Below the pieces are notes generated by a model. It had not been told where the DNA came from and made no database searches. It was given only the letters and a program-made list of their open reading frames with translations. From Argopecten irradians (taxonomy: Eukaryota; Mollusca; Bivalvia; Pectinida; Pectinidae), in assembly GCF_041381155.1 (NCBI RefSeq), contig NC_091137.1, positions 23,047,655-23,111,654 on the forward strand: a stretch of DNA of 64,000 nt. Direction: 5' to 3'. The first letter of the stretch is position 1, and each line of letters starts with the position of its first letter. The translations under genes were made by a program, and so were the position numbers. Positions 25,255 to 37,868 of the stretch are shown piece by piece.

Positions 25255-25933
25255 ACCGAACGGTAAAACAAAAAACCTAAATAGACTTTCTCTTCACCAA
25301 ACTTCCAGCAAAAACCAATTAAAGATACTGTGTATGTGAGGGAAACACATCGATGTGATGGTACGCTGAATGGATATCAAATTTTATCAACCAACCTTGT
25401 TTTTTAATAAATTTTAGAGCTGTTCTAAGATCATCGTACTAATTCACCATCTTAAATCTAAAATTAAACGTTTCTTTCCGTTACTTTGTACTGATACAGT
25501 CAATGGGTTCGCAACCGATGGAATAGTACTACACCGCTCTACTAGCCTTCGCCTCTCTAGATCTAAAATAGCTGACTCGACAAAATCTTTATTCTTTCGA
25601 AATTTAACGGCTTTGAATAGAATGGTAATTTGTAACCATTATCAATAATATCTAACACAAAATCTGAACTTCCTATAGTTTTCCAAAAACCAATGTTCTT
25701 TCAAAGCCGACACCTCACTACGATATCTAACCGGCCATGTTCGTACTCCTAAAAATCATAAGTAAACATAGCACTTGAGTTGGATTCCTTACTATTCTCT
25801 TCACAGTCATTTACTTCATCAAACCCACCATGAATAGTATTATACGTATCTTTGATTGTCTGCCCTTCCTTAGAATCCGATTTATTGATTTCCAGTCCGT
25901 GTTTTTAGACACTCCCTCCGGAAATGCCCGAAT

Positions 25934-26206
25934 TCACCACATGCAAAACCCCCCCCGGAACTGTACCTCCTCCAGAACTTCCGAGTTAAACTTATATTGT
26001 TCCTTATTTCCTTCACGTTTCCACATAGTATCTTTCTCTTCCTTTAACTTCTGCATTTGTTTGGATACATCTTGAGTATTCGTCCACACCGATAACCTAG
26101 AGTCCAAATAAGTACGTAACTCACGTTTTTGTTCCTTCAAATGCGCCAAAAAATTATTTAATATAGTGTCCTCCTTATCCGTAGACACATCACTTCCTTC
26201 TTCCAT
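25934..26206 (-). pseudogene. DIRS gag-like fragment
   Basis: A 90-codon frame starting MEEGSDVSTDKED, mostly charged and probably coiled-coil. It ends at a run of eight G/C where the frame changes; the next frame holds CGEFGHFRREC, a partial CCHC knuckle without its first cysteine. The homopolymer is the likely site of the break. Confidence 0.5.
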
Positions 26207-26954
26207 TTATAGTGAAGAATTAATTGGGAACCGTAATATGTATCCCGCTACCTGAGTCGCCTGAATGACTAACACAGGTATATCGACACGTGTACGTTCC
26301 CGTATTTTCACAACCTGCACGTGCAAATAGGCGCCACCTATTGGCGTAACATATCACGGAGAAAACAATTTCAACCTAATTCCCCAGTCAAACGGTTGAA
26401 ATTATATTTCCTTTATGGTTTTATGTTTTTGTTATGATTGTAAGATGATTGTTTATGTTTTTGTCATACCTGGTATTGCGAAATGAATACATTTGTGAAC
26501 ACGATATTTTAATGAATCTGAATATTTAGCTGTACCACTATCAGCGAAGGAAACACATATTCTTACCGATTTATAGGGGAAACTGAGCATTTATAAAAGA
26601 TATATATGCGATTTAAAAATCAGGACAAATGTTGCTATGTATCATAAGTTGCTTTTCAAAATTAATTCTTCTATATCGCAGTACTATTGATTAAATTCAT
26701 ACAGTATTTACAAGCATCGATTACACCTAAATTGAGATAACTTTTGAACACAACCACTGGTAGGTTGACATATTTTCTAATGTCATTTCAAACGCCTTTT
26801 ATTCACACCCTGATAAATTTACTCGCTTTAAATGATATATGAAAAAGATGGCTTAAGTTACCAACCAGGATGATAATATTTTATGTATATATCTGTTTTA
26901 GTCCCTACCAAATCAAAGGTAAATATTATGTTATGACATTCATTCAACATTATA

Positions 26955-27066
26955 CAAATATTGAATTTTTGTAGGTTTATATGAGGAAAAACCGAGGGAA
27001 ATATCTCATTTCAAAGGTTTAACAATTCCTCGTATTAACCTACAAAACGTCAATATTTGTTTTGTT
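26955..27066. repeat. Inverted repeat, about 30-bp arms
   Basis: CAAATATTGAATTTTTGTAG at the left is matched in inverted form by CTACAAAACGTCAATATTTG at the right, with further pairing of the adjacent AGGTTTATATGAGG. The loop is about 40 bp. The structure suggests a small hairpin element. Confidence 0.55.
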
Positions 27067-27158
27067 ATATGAAACGATAACCAAAGGGTTTGTTTGGATT
27101 CCTTAACTTAAGGATTTGTAACCAAAATGTCACAAATGAAAACAATTGAATGCAGCAG

Positions 27159-27512
27159 TTAAAGATGCTCCACCGCCGACAGAGTATAAATGATATTCAT
27201 CATTTGAACAATAATTGGTGTTAAATCGTGTATAAATAGGCCTAATTAACACAAAAAATAATACAAAACAATTTATTTCGCCTGTGGTGCATGTGCAATC
27301 AGTACTTCATTCCATATAGAATAAAGTGCCTAGGAATTTTTGGGGATAGAGTTAATTAATTTTCATATTTTTAACTTGAAGTGAAAGTAGAAGCTCAAAC
27401 TTTTCAATGATGGTAATAGTGTAAAGTCAGTAATTGAAGAAAGATACTAAATCGTCTGCTCCTGTTTTTGATAGTGAAAAAATAGCATTTGCCAGCAGTG
27501 GAGCGTCTTTAA
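27159..27512. mobile_element. TTAA-flanked MITE, copy 1
   Basis: Ends are TTAAAGATGCTCCACCGCCG and, inverted at the other end, TTAAAGACGCTCCACTGCTG. The 354-bp body aligns in the opposite orientation with 62495-62863. It has no coding capacity and is probably a non-autonomous DNA transposon with TTAA target preference. Confidence 0.75.
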
Positions 27513-28932
27513 GAAAGCATCCTTAATTTAATATTTAAAACTGTTTAAGCTGTCCTATAGAGAATTTGAAGTTAAGAATGTTCATGAAACATGCTTATTG
27601 TACATGAGGTATATGAAGTCCATTTTGTTTTGTTTGACTCTGAATAGTAAATCATGATTTTCGATTTGTACTTACGTTAATATTATAACCTAATTTATTC
27701 ACACTTTCAGTTATTTGCAACATACAAGCACTACGATTAAGTGTCTTTAGGCCTTCTAATGATGACAATACAGTTAGTGTTTTTATTGGTTCAGTTGTCC
27801 CCCTTTACTTTTTTCTCTGTTTACCACTTTATTATATGACTCTTTTTCGTTACACATACCTTCCTTCCAGTAAAATACTTTCCATCGATTGAGATTGTAA
27901 TCTATCTAATTGAAATTAGACTAATTGTAATTCCGCTTCAATACAAGCTATACAACAATTGGAGCGTAACGTAGAGCATCGAAGTAGAGCGGAATTACAT
28001 GTATGATTGTAATTTATATTGGATTGTAATTATTCAAACACTACATTCCTACTTTGAGATGCTGAATTATTTGCTCCAAAAGTAGTATCGCCACATTTAA
28101 TTAGGCTGCTTGTTTCTTGTGTGGGTCAAATAAAAATAAATCTTTATAATTTTCATAGATTACTTTTGTATCCACATATCCATAGATGGTGTTTAATTGG
28201 CATTATGTGTGGCACAAGAATGAATACACCATAATTGTGTCACATAAAATAAAGCTTATGTACTATCTCAGTGCTTAGATTATACATTGTTAAGATGGTA
28301 AGGAGAGGTGATATGTGACTAGCAATTAAAATTCAGTATGTCTCATCCGTTTTGATTGTCAATCTTTAACTAATCACATTATTCTGCTTCCTATTTGTAC
28401 AGATCGAGTATATATGCTTAGCATACCGATATTTTTAAATCAAGCGCAACATGGGTTAACTCCCTTAGATTATTCCTATATGTATCGTAATAATTTAGGT
28501 TATCCAATCTTACATTTACTGTACAGTATATCTTATAATTTTAATTGATGAAATCACGATATGGATTCTGCTACATTAGGTTAGATTTTCTATGTCGATC
28601 GATATAGTTATTCGGTGATTGAATATCTACTATTGGTGGTCTGGTGCCGGGGATATGGTGGTCTGCGGTCCTTACATTACACGCCGGACACATGGGCGGG
28701 TGGATTATAAAACACAATAACATATCCAACAGCCTTAACCACCTTTGGTAACCATGATGTATATCCTCTTATATAACTCATAATTAAAACTAAACCGGGA
28801 ATGAAAAAATTACATTTATTGAAGAAAACAATATATCAAATCTATATTGATATATAAAAATAAACTATGTAACATTGATGATGCTGACGTCAGCCGGCTA
28901 CCTGTAGATACAAGTCTTAGTAGTATGGTTGT

Positions 28933-29082
28933 CTACATCTTGGATAGGATCCAGTCCCTGTGGTATGAGGTCCTGGCGTAGACGGAGGGGCCGACCATAC
29001 AGTTCTCGTTACCCCAGGACACAGCTCCGGCATGTACCCATGTACCATCAACTAAACACTGGAGGGGACCGCCGCTGTCACC
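28933..29082 (-). CDS. Protease last exon with catalytic serine
   Basis: The exon starts directly with GDSGGPLQC after a CAG acceptor and ends DWILSKM and TAG. It includes VSWGNENC (positions 213-220 region of chymotrypsin) and GPSVYART, where the usual Gly226 is replaced by Ser. It joins in phase with 29846-29988. Confidence 0.85.
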   Translation of the reverse strand, partial: GDSGGPLQCLVDGTWVHAGAVSWGNENCMVGPSVYARTSYHRDWILSKM

Positions 29083-31836
29083 CTGTCACAAACAATGCAA
29101 ATATTATTTTACCTTTACTATAACTATCAAAAGGACTTTGTTTAAAAAAAAAAAAAAATTGCTTTTTATATTTTTGTTTTATTTTTATTTATTGCATATT
29201 GTTTTGTTTTTTTCACCCAGGTTTCTTATACTATATCAAATATTCGTACATATATACCATGGGGCAACGATTAAGATGATAGTTAAACCTTGCACGACTA
29301 TAATAAAAAAAATAATAGAATCTTAAAAAGGTCTGCCAGGTGAACAGGGATATCTCAACCGAGTGAAAGATTTTGGCTGGTCAACCCGAGGCTTGCCGAG
29401 AGCTGACGGCCAAAATCTTTAAAGAGAGCTGATATTAATAGTATCTTACATGATTCTTTTTCTGCCATACTTAAACGAAACATGATGAAAAAACAGTTGT
29501 ATTGAAACATTTCCAAAGCGCCGCCATCATAGGAATGTCGCAATGCGTGAAATCAATGACGTCGTCGATATTAGATACCACATGTAATGATGACGTCATG
29601 TCATTGTCTAACGCGTGGAGCTGTCTTTTCCCTATCCCGGTAAAAGACAGGGTTATCTTTTCCCTAGCAACCGCGGGATTAATCTGACAAGAATGAGAGA
29701 AATACTAATTCTTGTTTTAAATCTATGTAATCTTTAAGGAAGGATATCAATGTTGCATTGTTTGTCAGATATCTGTCAGAAAAAAATATGAATCAATTTT
29801 CACAGACCAGATGATTAAGTGTTAGAATTGCCGATGTATACTTACATAACATGAACCTTTAGGCTCAGAGTCCGTACAGATCATGTCATCAGTTACTGGA
29901 TAGTTCAAAATAATGCCGGCCTGACAAGCAGCATTGGTAATAACGGGTGTCTGCAGTTCTTGGAGAATTCGTGCTGAACTTGATAGACCTGAAAAACAGA
30001 AACAAGTCAGTGCTGTTAGATAACACGTGGCATTCATGATGTTTTGAAACTTTACTGGACTTTGATAATGCATATGTTAAGTCATTTTAACTACCAAAGT
30101 TACTTCCCCTCATTTCACTAGCTTCAGTACAATCGCGACATCTCGGAGTAATTTCCGTCAATCTTCGGAAATATATCACCTCGAGGTGTTATATTTCCGA
30201 AAATTACCGGAAATTGTTATATTTCCGAAGATTACCGGAAATTTCTTTGAGGGGATCCGATTGGCTTCAGTACTGACGGAGTCAAACAAGGGAAGTTACT
30301 CTGATGGATCAGAATGATGACAAAAAGTATATTTGTTAATTGCCCCCAGTTAGTAACATAACAAATTTAATACTTTTAGTAATATTTGATTTCCCCCTAC
30401 TATAATATAATGATCATTGAACATCCAAACCTGTGACATTATATACCTTAAGATAACTTATATTTGGTTGAACATCCAAACCTGTGATATTATATACCTT
30501 AAGATAACATGTATTTAAAAATTACCTATATTTGGTTGATCATTATCACCTGTGACACATACACCATCACCTGTGACACATATATACGTACATGTACCTA
30601 AATGTTACTTATATTTGGTTTAACACCACCACCATCTGTGACACATACACCACCATCTGTGACACATACACCATCATCTGTGACACATACACCACCATCT
30701 GTGACACATACACCATCATCTGTGACACATACACCATCACCTGTGACACATACATACGTACATGTACCTAAAAGTTACTTATATTTGGTTTAACACCACC
30801 ACCATCTGTGAAACATACACCATCATCTGTGACACATACACAATCACCTGTGACACATACACCATCATCTGTGACACATACACCATCACCTGTGACACAT
30901 ACATACGTACATGTACCTAAAAGTTACTTATATTTGGTTTAACACCACCACCATCTGTGACACATACACCATCATCTGTGACACATACACAATCATCTGT
31001 GACACATACACCATCATCTGTGACACATACACCACCATCTGTGACACATACACCATCATCTGTGACACATACACCATCATCTGTGACACATATATACGTA
31101 CATGTACCTAAACGTTACTTATATTTGGTTTAACACCACCACCACCTGTGACACATACACCACCATCTGTGACACATACACCATCATCTGTGACACATAC
31201 ACCATCACCTGTGACACATACACCATCATCTGTGACACATACACCATCATCTGTGACACATACACCATCATCTGTGACACATACACCACCATCTGTGACA
31301 CATACACCATCATCTGTGACACATACACCACCATCTGTGACACATACACCATCACCTGTGACACATACACCATCATCTGTGACACATACACAATCACCTG
31401 TGACACATATATACGTACATGTACCTAAATGTTACTTATATTTGGTTTAACACCACTACCACCTGTGACACATATGTGATATAACAAACTCACTTCTATG
31501 TCAACCATTCATAAACCAACTTTATTTCACTTACCTTTGGTTGCTCCCCAGCCAGTGACAAAACAGACGCTATTCATCAGATCCATGTTGTCCTCTGCAA
31601 GACCTGGTATCGGTTGAATGTAATCGCCGTACTTTATCTTCCCTTTCAGCTTGATAATTGAGATGTCATGTAAAACGTCTCCGTCATAACCAGGGTGCTG
31701 TAAAGCAGTACGTAATGGTAACTATAAACCTATCCATCAACCATGTTATACATCATCATCATCATCATCACCATAATCATCATCATGTTATACATTATCA
31801 TCATCATCACCATAATCACCATCATCATCATCTCAC

Positions 31837-31874
<38 letters not shown>

Positions 31875-33811
31875 CCATAATCATCATCATGTTATACATT
31901 ATCATCATCATCACCATAATCACCATCATCATCATCATCATCATCATCTCACCATCATCATCATATCATCATCATCATCATCATCATCATATCATCGTCA
32001 TCATCATATCATAATCATCATCATCATCATATCATCATCATCATCATCATCACATCATCATCATCATCATCATTTGATAATGTTTTATATTGTTTCTCAA
32101 ATAGCATTATTTGATTATTTGATTATTTGATTGAGCAATATTAAAAATGCTTTCTTTATTAATTAAATAACTAGTTTTTATACAAATGCGGTATTTCAAC
32201 TATTCAATTTGAGCCAAATACGATAAAGCCGATTATAACCCGGGTAAAAATAGCGAGTTTTACATTATAAGTAAAAAAATAAATTATCTCGAATTTAAAT
32301 TTCTCGGTTGATCTTACTAAAAGTACACATCTGTTGTATCTTTTTTGTCGTGTAGCAAATTTTCGCCACCTCAATTTTGAAATGCAAAAACATGTAAAAA
32401 CATTATCCACGTGAAAGTAACCATTTTTGTTCACAGTGAAAATTAAGGTGGGTATCCTCTTTATACGGCACGGTTTATATAGCATTGCCAGAAACAAGAT
32501 GGAATGAAGTATTTTTTCAAAACTATACAATGATATGAATGCATTTTAACATAGATTTTTTTGTCTACTACACACACAGAACACTTTCCACATGTTTAAT
32601 ATTCGAAGATTGCTTTACCTTGTATGATTGAAGCGACTTTCATCTTCTTTTCACCTCTTGTCTTCTTTTCATTCTTTCTCCTGTCGTAATTTCCAACTAT
32701 AACTTTGAGAGCCTTTTTTCTTGAAAAGAAAAGGAATATGGTTGATATGCCTCATCGGATCGACATGGATATGAATCAATTTACAGAGGTTATTCTCTCC
32801 CCTGTTTCTAGAAGCATTCACGTATCTTCATTTACAGACGATGGCTCAAACCTACACCATAAGACATAAAAATACTATGCCTATATGATAATTTGAAAGT
32901 TAATGAAATTTTAATGTACATATTACTAGAAACAAACGTATTTCGGCGCAATCAGAACTACTCACAAACGTGACTTTTGGACATGATGATTATCAGCATT
33001 TGCGACATTGACGCAACTTACTTGGCACGGTAGGTACAATGGGCCGCAGTTAGAATCGTTTTCTCGTTAAGGATGGTGCCACCACACATAAACTTATTCT
33101 TGTAAGTAAGAGTGACCTGCCATGGCCAAGCGTCCTCGTCGGCGTCTGTTCCTCCCACTATGTTAGGGGGTAGGCCTGGATCGGTGCCTTCGTCCTCTTC
33201 TGTAACAAACACCTTGTATTATGAAAATATTATCAGCAGTAAAAACGACCCTAGTTTTTCAACTTTGGAAAATTTCTTGACGTTAGTTGATGTATCATGT
33301 GTCATATAAATTACGGTCAGAATTTTAACTCACGGAACATTCTTAATTTTGTTTAACTTGAGTTTCTCTATATGGATGCTTACATGAATTACCGTTTAAG
33401 AACACAATTATGGAAAGTTTTTAAACTTTCTTTAATTGGAACGTTATATAACACTAAGTTCTATTTTTTGTAATGCCGGTCTCACTACTTCATAAATTTT
33501 ACACAAATGCACATTTCTATGTAGTGTTACGATTTGGAGTAACTTTTTTGCCATTTTGATTAAAAATGATTTGAATTATTTTAACTAGCTCATGATTTCA
33601 GATTACTCGGCCTTGTTTTGATTTATTTCCATTACATTGCATTTTATGATTAAAAATAGCATTGATACTTAGTAAGTAATGAAAAGTATCATAAAGGTTT
33701 TGTTAAATAAGGCATTTATAGATCTGAAATGCAGTTAACTTTACCTTGGAGTTTGGCACCTGTAACCACCCCGAAGATGGCTAGAGCAAGCAGAACCAGC
33801 CGGGAGTCCAT
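28933..33811 (-). CDS. Secreted elastase/chymotrypsin-like serine protease
   Basis: Six exons, read right to left: 33745-33811, 33022-33199, 32619-32719, 31535-31697, 29846-29988 and 28933-29082 (stop TAG at 28933-28935). The start is [19 protein letters not shown], a typical signal peptide. A short acidic propeptide leads to [16 protein letters not shown]. The S1 triad is present: TAAHC (His), LHDISIIKL (Asp) and GDSGGP (Ser). Residues lining the S1 pocket (Gly at the 189 position, Ser at 226 by my alignment) suggest elastase- or chymotrypsin-like specificity, not trypsin-like. Two oddities: the residue before IVGG is Asn, not Lys/Arg, and the junction between exons 32619-32719 and 31535-31697 does not keep phase (phase 1 out, phase 0 in). 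Other junctions agree. Family identity is secure; whether the gene is intact is not. Confidence 0.82.
29311..29430. repeat. Hairpin sequence with CCCGAGGCTTGCCGAG core
   Basis: AAAGATTTTGGC and GGCCAAAATCTTT form inverted arms around a loop containing CCCGAGGCTTGCCGAG. The same core occurs in the large hairpin at 61651-61797, and a related sequence lies at 42393-42500. It lies inside the last intron of the protease. Confidence 0.55.
30099..30301. mobile_element. Small fold-back element in protease intron
   Basis: Outer inverted ends AGTTACTTCCCCT and AGGGAAGTTACT enclose repeated GCTTCAGTAC and a central palindrome around CACCTCGAGGTG flanked by TTCCGGAA-type motifs (ATTTCCGGTAAT, TTTCCGAA). 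It has the form of a nested fold-back MITE. Confidence 0.55.
30421..31475. repeat. 21-bp minisatellite with higher-order blocks
   Basis: The unit is ACATACACCATCATCTGTGAC with C/T and A/C variants, repeated many times. Arrays are interrupted every ~150-310 bp by a conserved spacer of TACGTACATGTACCTAAA followed by GTTACTTATATTTGGTTTAA, making about five higher-order blocks (starting near 30590, 30760, 30905, 31095 and 31415). Because the unit is a multiple of 3 without stops, it reads as open frames on both strands; these are not genes. It lies in the intron between the Asp and Ser exons of the protease. Confidence 0.9.
31747..32072. repeat. ATC/GAT trinucleotide microsatellite
   Basis: About 325 bp of ATC repeats broken by duplicated blocks (ATAATCATCATCATGTTATAC occurs twice). 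It lies in the intron between the His-proximal and Asp exons of the protease. The open frames in it are repeat artefacts. Confidence 0.9.
33022..33199 (-). CDS. Protease exon with IVGG and catalytic histidine
   Basis: The exon begins [12 protein letters not shown], reaches N-IVGG and ends TAAHCTYRA at a GTAAGT donor. The segment before IVGG is acidic and proline-containing, with no basic residue at the usual activation cleavage point. Confidence 0.85.
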
Positions 33812-34364
33812 ATCGTCTCTGAAACGCTGCCAGTTAGTATCTCTACCCATATTTATAAGTTTTCCTCGAACGTCCCACCATCTTTGCCAGAGGCAAGTCA
33901 TGTTCAATTCTAATGCTACGTGACCATGAAGGTAGACTGGCAGTGTAAACAAATTAGATGGAATCTTTAAAGAGATCGTGACAGAGCCTGACATTAAAGC
34001 TATCGTCACCTATTATATTTGTATGACCTTCAGCTACCATTCGATAACAGATTATCATCACAAGTGGATAAAATTTAATCGGCCGTACAAATCACATTGG
34101 GAGAGATGGACCTGAATGACCACCTGCATTAATACAACGCTTTGTCACGGCCATAGTGTGCTAAAATCTAACAGGTTGCCGATTGCCTAAGGTCCATTGA
34201 CGTCAAGGCATATGAACAATCTTAGAAAACAAACATTTAAACAAGGTTTTACGACGTCGTAAATATCAAATGCCTTCTCATTATCACACCTTAACTAATT
34301 ATGCATGTTCGTCATTAGAGAAGTCTATTCTTTGAGAAGAACAATACAAATTTGATTGATGTCC

Positions 34365-34665
34365 TAAGGACACTTTTTGTTATCATTCATATTGTTTCCT
34401 CAAGTTAATATGCCAATTTTAAAAGGGACACCTTTTGTTATCACTCAATATAATTTGCCAATTTTAAAAGGGACATTTTTTGTTATCATTCATATTGTTT
34501 CCTCAATATAATTTTCCAATTTTAAATCCGACACTTTTTTGTTATCATTCATATTGTTTCCTCAATATAATTTGCCAATTTTAAAAGCGACACCTTTTTG
34601 TTATCATTCATATTGTTTCCTCAATGTAATTTGCCTATTTTAAAAGGGAAACTATTTGTTAAATG
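34365..34665. repeat. Tandem repeat, ~60-bp unit, five copies
   Basis: Units contain TTTTGTTATCATTCATATTG, then TTTCCTCAATATAATTTGCC and AATTTTAAAAGGGACA. Five imperfect copies are seen, the second shortened. Confidence 0.8.
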
Positions 34666-37600
34666 ACTTTTTTTTAAATGGCCGAGATTGTATGATAATC
34701 GACCTATTATTACGCCACCTTTGTCTCGATTTTACAGTCAACAAGGTTGACACGAAGTTGACATGCATAGAGAATATAAATCGCTGGCGTTGATTGTGTT
34801 AGCTGGCCTACGTCTTCTATCAGATGCTGCAAAATTGAATAAAGCTTGATAAGGCGTAAATTTAGCACTCAAATGTACAAATGAAATGTAGGTAAATTTG
34901 GAATTTTAGAACCCTCTTAATTTCAGATTTCAACGTCATTAATCATGAATATTAACTTTGGCTTGTCGCAATTACCATATAATTTTATCAAGCCAAATTG
35001 AAGTCTATGTAGGTATACCTGACACCCAAAACATAACCGTTTTGGGTGTCAACATAAAACAGTTTAGAAGATAACCGCTTGATCTTAAGATAAGCCGTTG
35101 TTTGCGGTATAAACGAAGTGACGTTTGCCGCCTTTATTTTCAGGGTTTCCAAGAGGTTATTTTTGGTGACTCATATTGGCTGTCGTCTAACTTGGTGATT
35201 TAGCTTTCGAGACTTCACTAAACATCGTTTTGTGTTTTTTTTTGTTTTTTAGAATTTTTTGTAAAAAAATGTTGACTACATTTTTGTTGTTGATTGTTTA
35301 ACGCTGCAAATGATTATATAAGATCCAGTTATTGGTTGATAGAAGTTAATCTGTAGGTATCCGTACTGTATTCGATTCAATAAGACCCCAAAACGCTTTG
35401 AAAATTGAAACAAATAAGGATCTTTAAATAGGATCAATTATTGGCTACCCTAATGTACAAATTAAGCCATAAATTAATGTGCAAAAGAAATTTAATAAGG
35501 AAAGCACTGCCGTTCATATTTCTAGACAGCATTAAATCGAAGTTAGTAGAATTGAGTCTGTAAATGGGGCGATGGGTGATTACGGGGATGAAGGCTCTTA
35601 TTGGGTAAAATACGGTATACGCTGTTTATGGTTACCATTTATGTCCTACAAATCCTCCTATCCACTTCTTATCAAACAGAGCACAACAAATGCATTTTAA
35701 TGCAGATTTGGAGCATTTCGAGTTATCCCTAACGGCAAACATGCACCAATCCTATTGTGAGGTTGAGATCTGCATTCAATGTTTAGTTTGTCTTCACATA
35801 CCAGTGGAAGTAGTGTTCTAGTGTTGGCTTTTAAAGTCCCATTATGCTTTCACCAAACTTTGCTAAAATATATATATTAACATCCCTTATGAAAGGTTCT
35901 TCATTTGGTTTCTTTCCAATGAAGATAATTACGCAATTATCAATTAGTAAAGAATTCTTAAAATAGAACGGGTTGATTTGCATAGTTAAAAATACCTCGT
36001 GTATACGTATGTTCGGTACCCGGATAGTAAACAAAAACACGCATGGCCGAGAGAGAGAGGGCAGTTTTGAGCAAACGGTGAGCAATACAATGTTCTATAA
36101 TTGTTTTAGTATATGATACATATCAGATTTCACAAATTATAAATGTGTCCTGTCAAAGGTTACATATAGTTTATATAAAGCTTAATACAGAATACGTATT
36201 AATCGAAAAATAGTGGATGTAAATAGTGAAATGCGTACATGGGGCACCATATGGGGTATTTTATCGTACCAATATAAACACGTGGCCGTGTCAATTTTGG
36301 TAATGATCGGTTGATTTTAACTTTCCTCTCGTGTAATAATTTAGATAAATACAGTATTTATCCCAAAACTATATATTGATAAGTAAATATCATGATACTA
36401 CTAATCTATTCATAATTTGAGAGTTAGGAGAGCACAGTATATCTAAAATACTTAGAACATATGTAAAGAGGTGGACCAATAGCTTACTATATACATGTAT
36501 AACTGCTTTCTATTTCTTCTTTGGGTATCTTATAACGATATTCTTATGTCTATGAAATATGTGATAGTACATGTAGATGAAAGATTACTGGAATCGGTGC
36601 TAGTCGAGATACGTCAATCTGTATGTTGAGACATGTCTGTATTATATATATTACTTTGCTCGTTATCAACACGGTTACTGCACATATATATACGATAGTA
36701 TACATATCGTATATTACATCTATACATATCTATTCTCAGTATTAATGTACCCAACATGTATGTGTTTGTTAGGACCCAGCACTTAATTGACATATATACC
36801 GTTGCTATTACCTCCTTTATGGTTTTTTTATCAATTATACATGTAAAAATTTTCTGGTATATATTCCAACCGGGGGGCTATATACCGATACCTGTCGAGA
36901 TTTCATTTCTGTATAATTAACTGATTAAATGTTTCTCGATTACGTTTCGTGTGGTTAGAAAAGGATCATCATACATTTCATCAGAGTACGCGTGTATATA
37001 CATCAAGTATTGATTACCAGGTGCATGAGTCTTAATTATCGTATGGGCATTTTTAAATATACATGTATGCCTACAGTTTTATGTACACGGAACGAATTAA
37101 AGTAATCAAAGACTCGCATTTATATTCGTACAAACGTCAGTATTAGAGTGAACTAAGGGGATATAAATATTGTCAGACTATTTCGTCATTAAAAAGACAC
37201 AACATATATTATTTTGACCCATGATGCTACCTGGCGGACTATCAATTTCCGTCAGTACGTAATTCTTAGTACGGTATACATGTAAAAAGGAAAAGGGAAT
37301 TGAAACTGAAATTTCTCTAATTTCACGAGTGTGCATTCCATTTTACGCCGAACGTGAATTATGTTTAATAGCATTCAGCCTATTTGTTTTCATAGAAAAA
37401 GTTCGATTTATGGAGCAAGTCTAAAAGTTTATGCGCTAAATAAAATATGTAAGAAAAATAGGTTCGTGATACCTGCTAGGACTTTACCAGTCTTATTAAA
37501 CGGATATTTAGAAATCATTAACTGACTGTTTTTATACTTCATTTCTTAGTACTATTCAATCAAACCAAATTATTCTACATTTTGTACATGCATTCCTTTT

Positions 37601-37669
37601 CCTGTCCCGTGCATGCAGTGAATTATGAGATGATATGAATCACATAGGCCTACATGTGGTTCATTCACA

Positions 37670-37790
37670 GGTGTTTGGCTCTATAGACATTTTTCTCTCT
37701 TTATATACTGACACAGTATCACACACACATATATATATATATGTGTTTGTGTAAAAAAAATAGAGCCAAACACCTGTGGTTCATATACAT
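37670..37790. repeat. Inverted repeat with CA/TA core
   Basis: ACAGGTGTTTGGCTCTAT and ATAGAGCCAAACACCTGT are inverted partners about 60 bp apart, flanking ACACACACATATATATATAT and TGTGTTTGTGT, which is itself nearly self-complementary. The whole could extrude as a cruciform. Confidence 0.75.
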
Positions 37791-37868
37791 GTATCTTTAC
37801 ATGTAACATAAACATAATTATGTTTCTGCATGTAGTAATTTTAAAGTTCATACTAATAATTTTATGCT

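Larger units (their letters stand above)
23900..26220 (-). mobile_element. Decayed DIRS-like retroelement
   Basis: Read right to left there are three blocks. A gag-like frame (25934-26206) is rich in Glu/Lys and leads into a CGEFGHFRREC knuckle in a shifted frame. A reverse transcriptase block (24679-25254) has STAPYCFTKV and YLED, where active enzymes have YLDD. A DIRS-type RNase H/linker block (24174-24536) has WVPRDKNERADFISQIVD and WGPFEMDWFASWYNAKVP. A further coding trace, IIPFCKSGRFWPFLCQDGKH, lies near 24050-24120. The tyrosine recombinase expected in DIRS elements was not found and frames are broken, so the copy is dead. End positions are estimates. Confidence 0.75.
26221..28932. other. 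Intergenic region with MITE and hairpins
   Basis: No gene is recognised. It contains an inverted repeat at about 26950-27066, a MITE at 27159-27512, and AT-rich unique sequence. A minus-strand AATAAA at 28815-28820 lies about 115 bp past the protease stop and is a candidate polyadenylation signal. Confidence 0.5.
33812..37868. other. Intergenic region between protease and R1
   Basis: The first part holds the protease promoter (not further resolved). A tandem repeat lies at 34365-34665 and an inverted repeat with a TA core at 37670-37790. The remainder is AT-rich unique sequence without recognisable exons. Confidence 0.5.

Noticed and set aside
30602..31450. Several long open frames on both strands ([11 protein letters not shown] and [11 protein letters not shown] repeats)
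   Set aside because: They are readings of a 21-bp stop-free minisatellite in an intron, present in several frames at once; no start context or non-repeat sequence supports a protein.
30421..31475. CRISPR-like alternation of repeats and spacers
   Set aside because: The 'spacers' are conserved, not unique, and the genome is animal; it is a minisatellite with higher-order blocks.
31658..32014. 118-codon frame rich in His and Ile
   Set aside because: It is translation of the ATC trinucleotide repeat, starting antisense to a protease exon.
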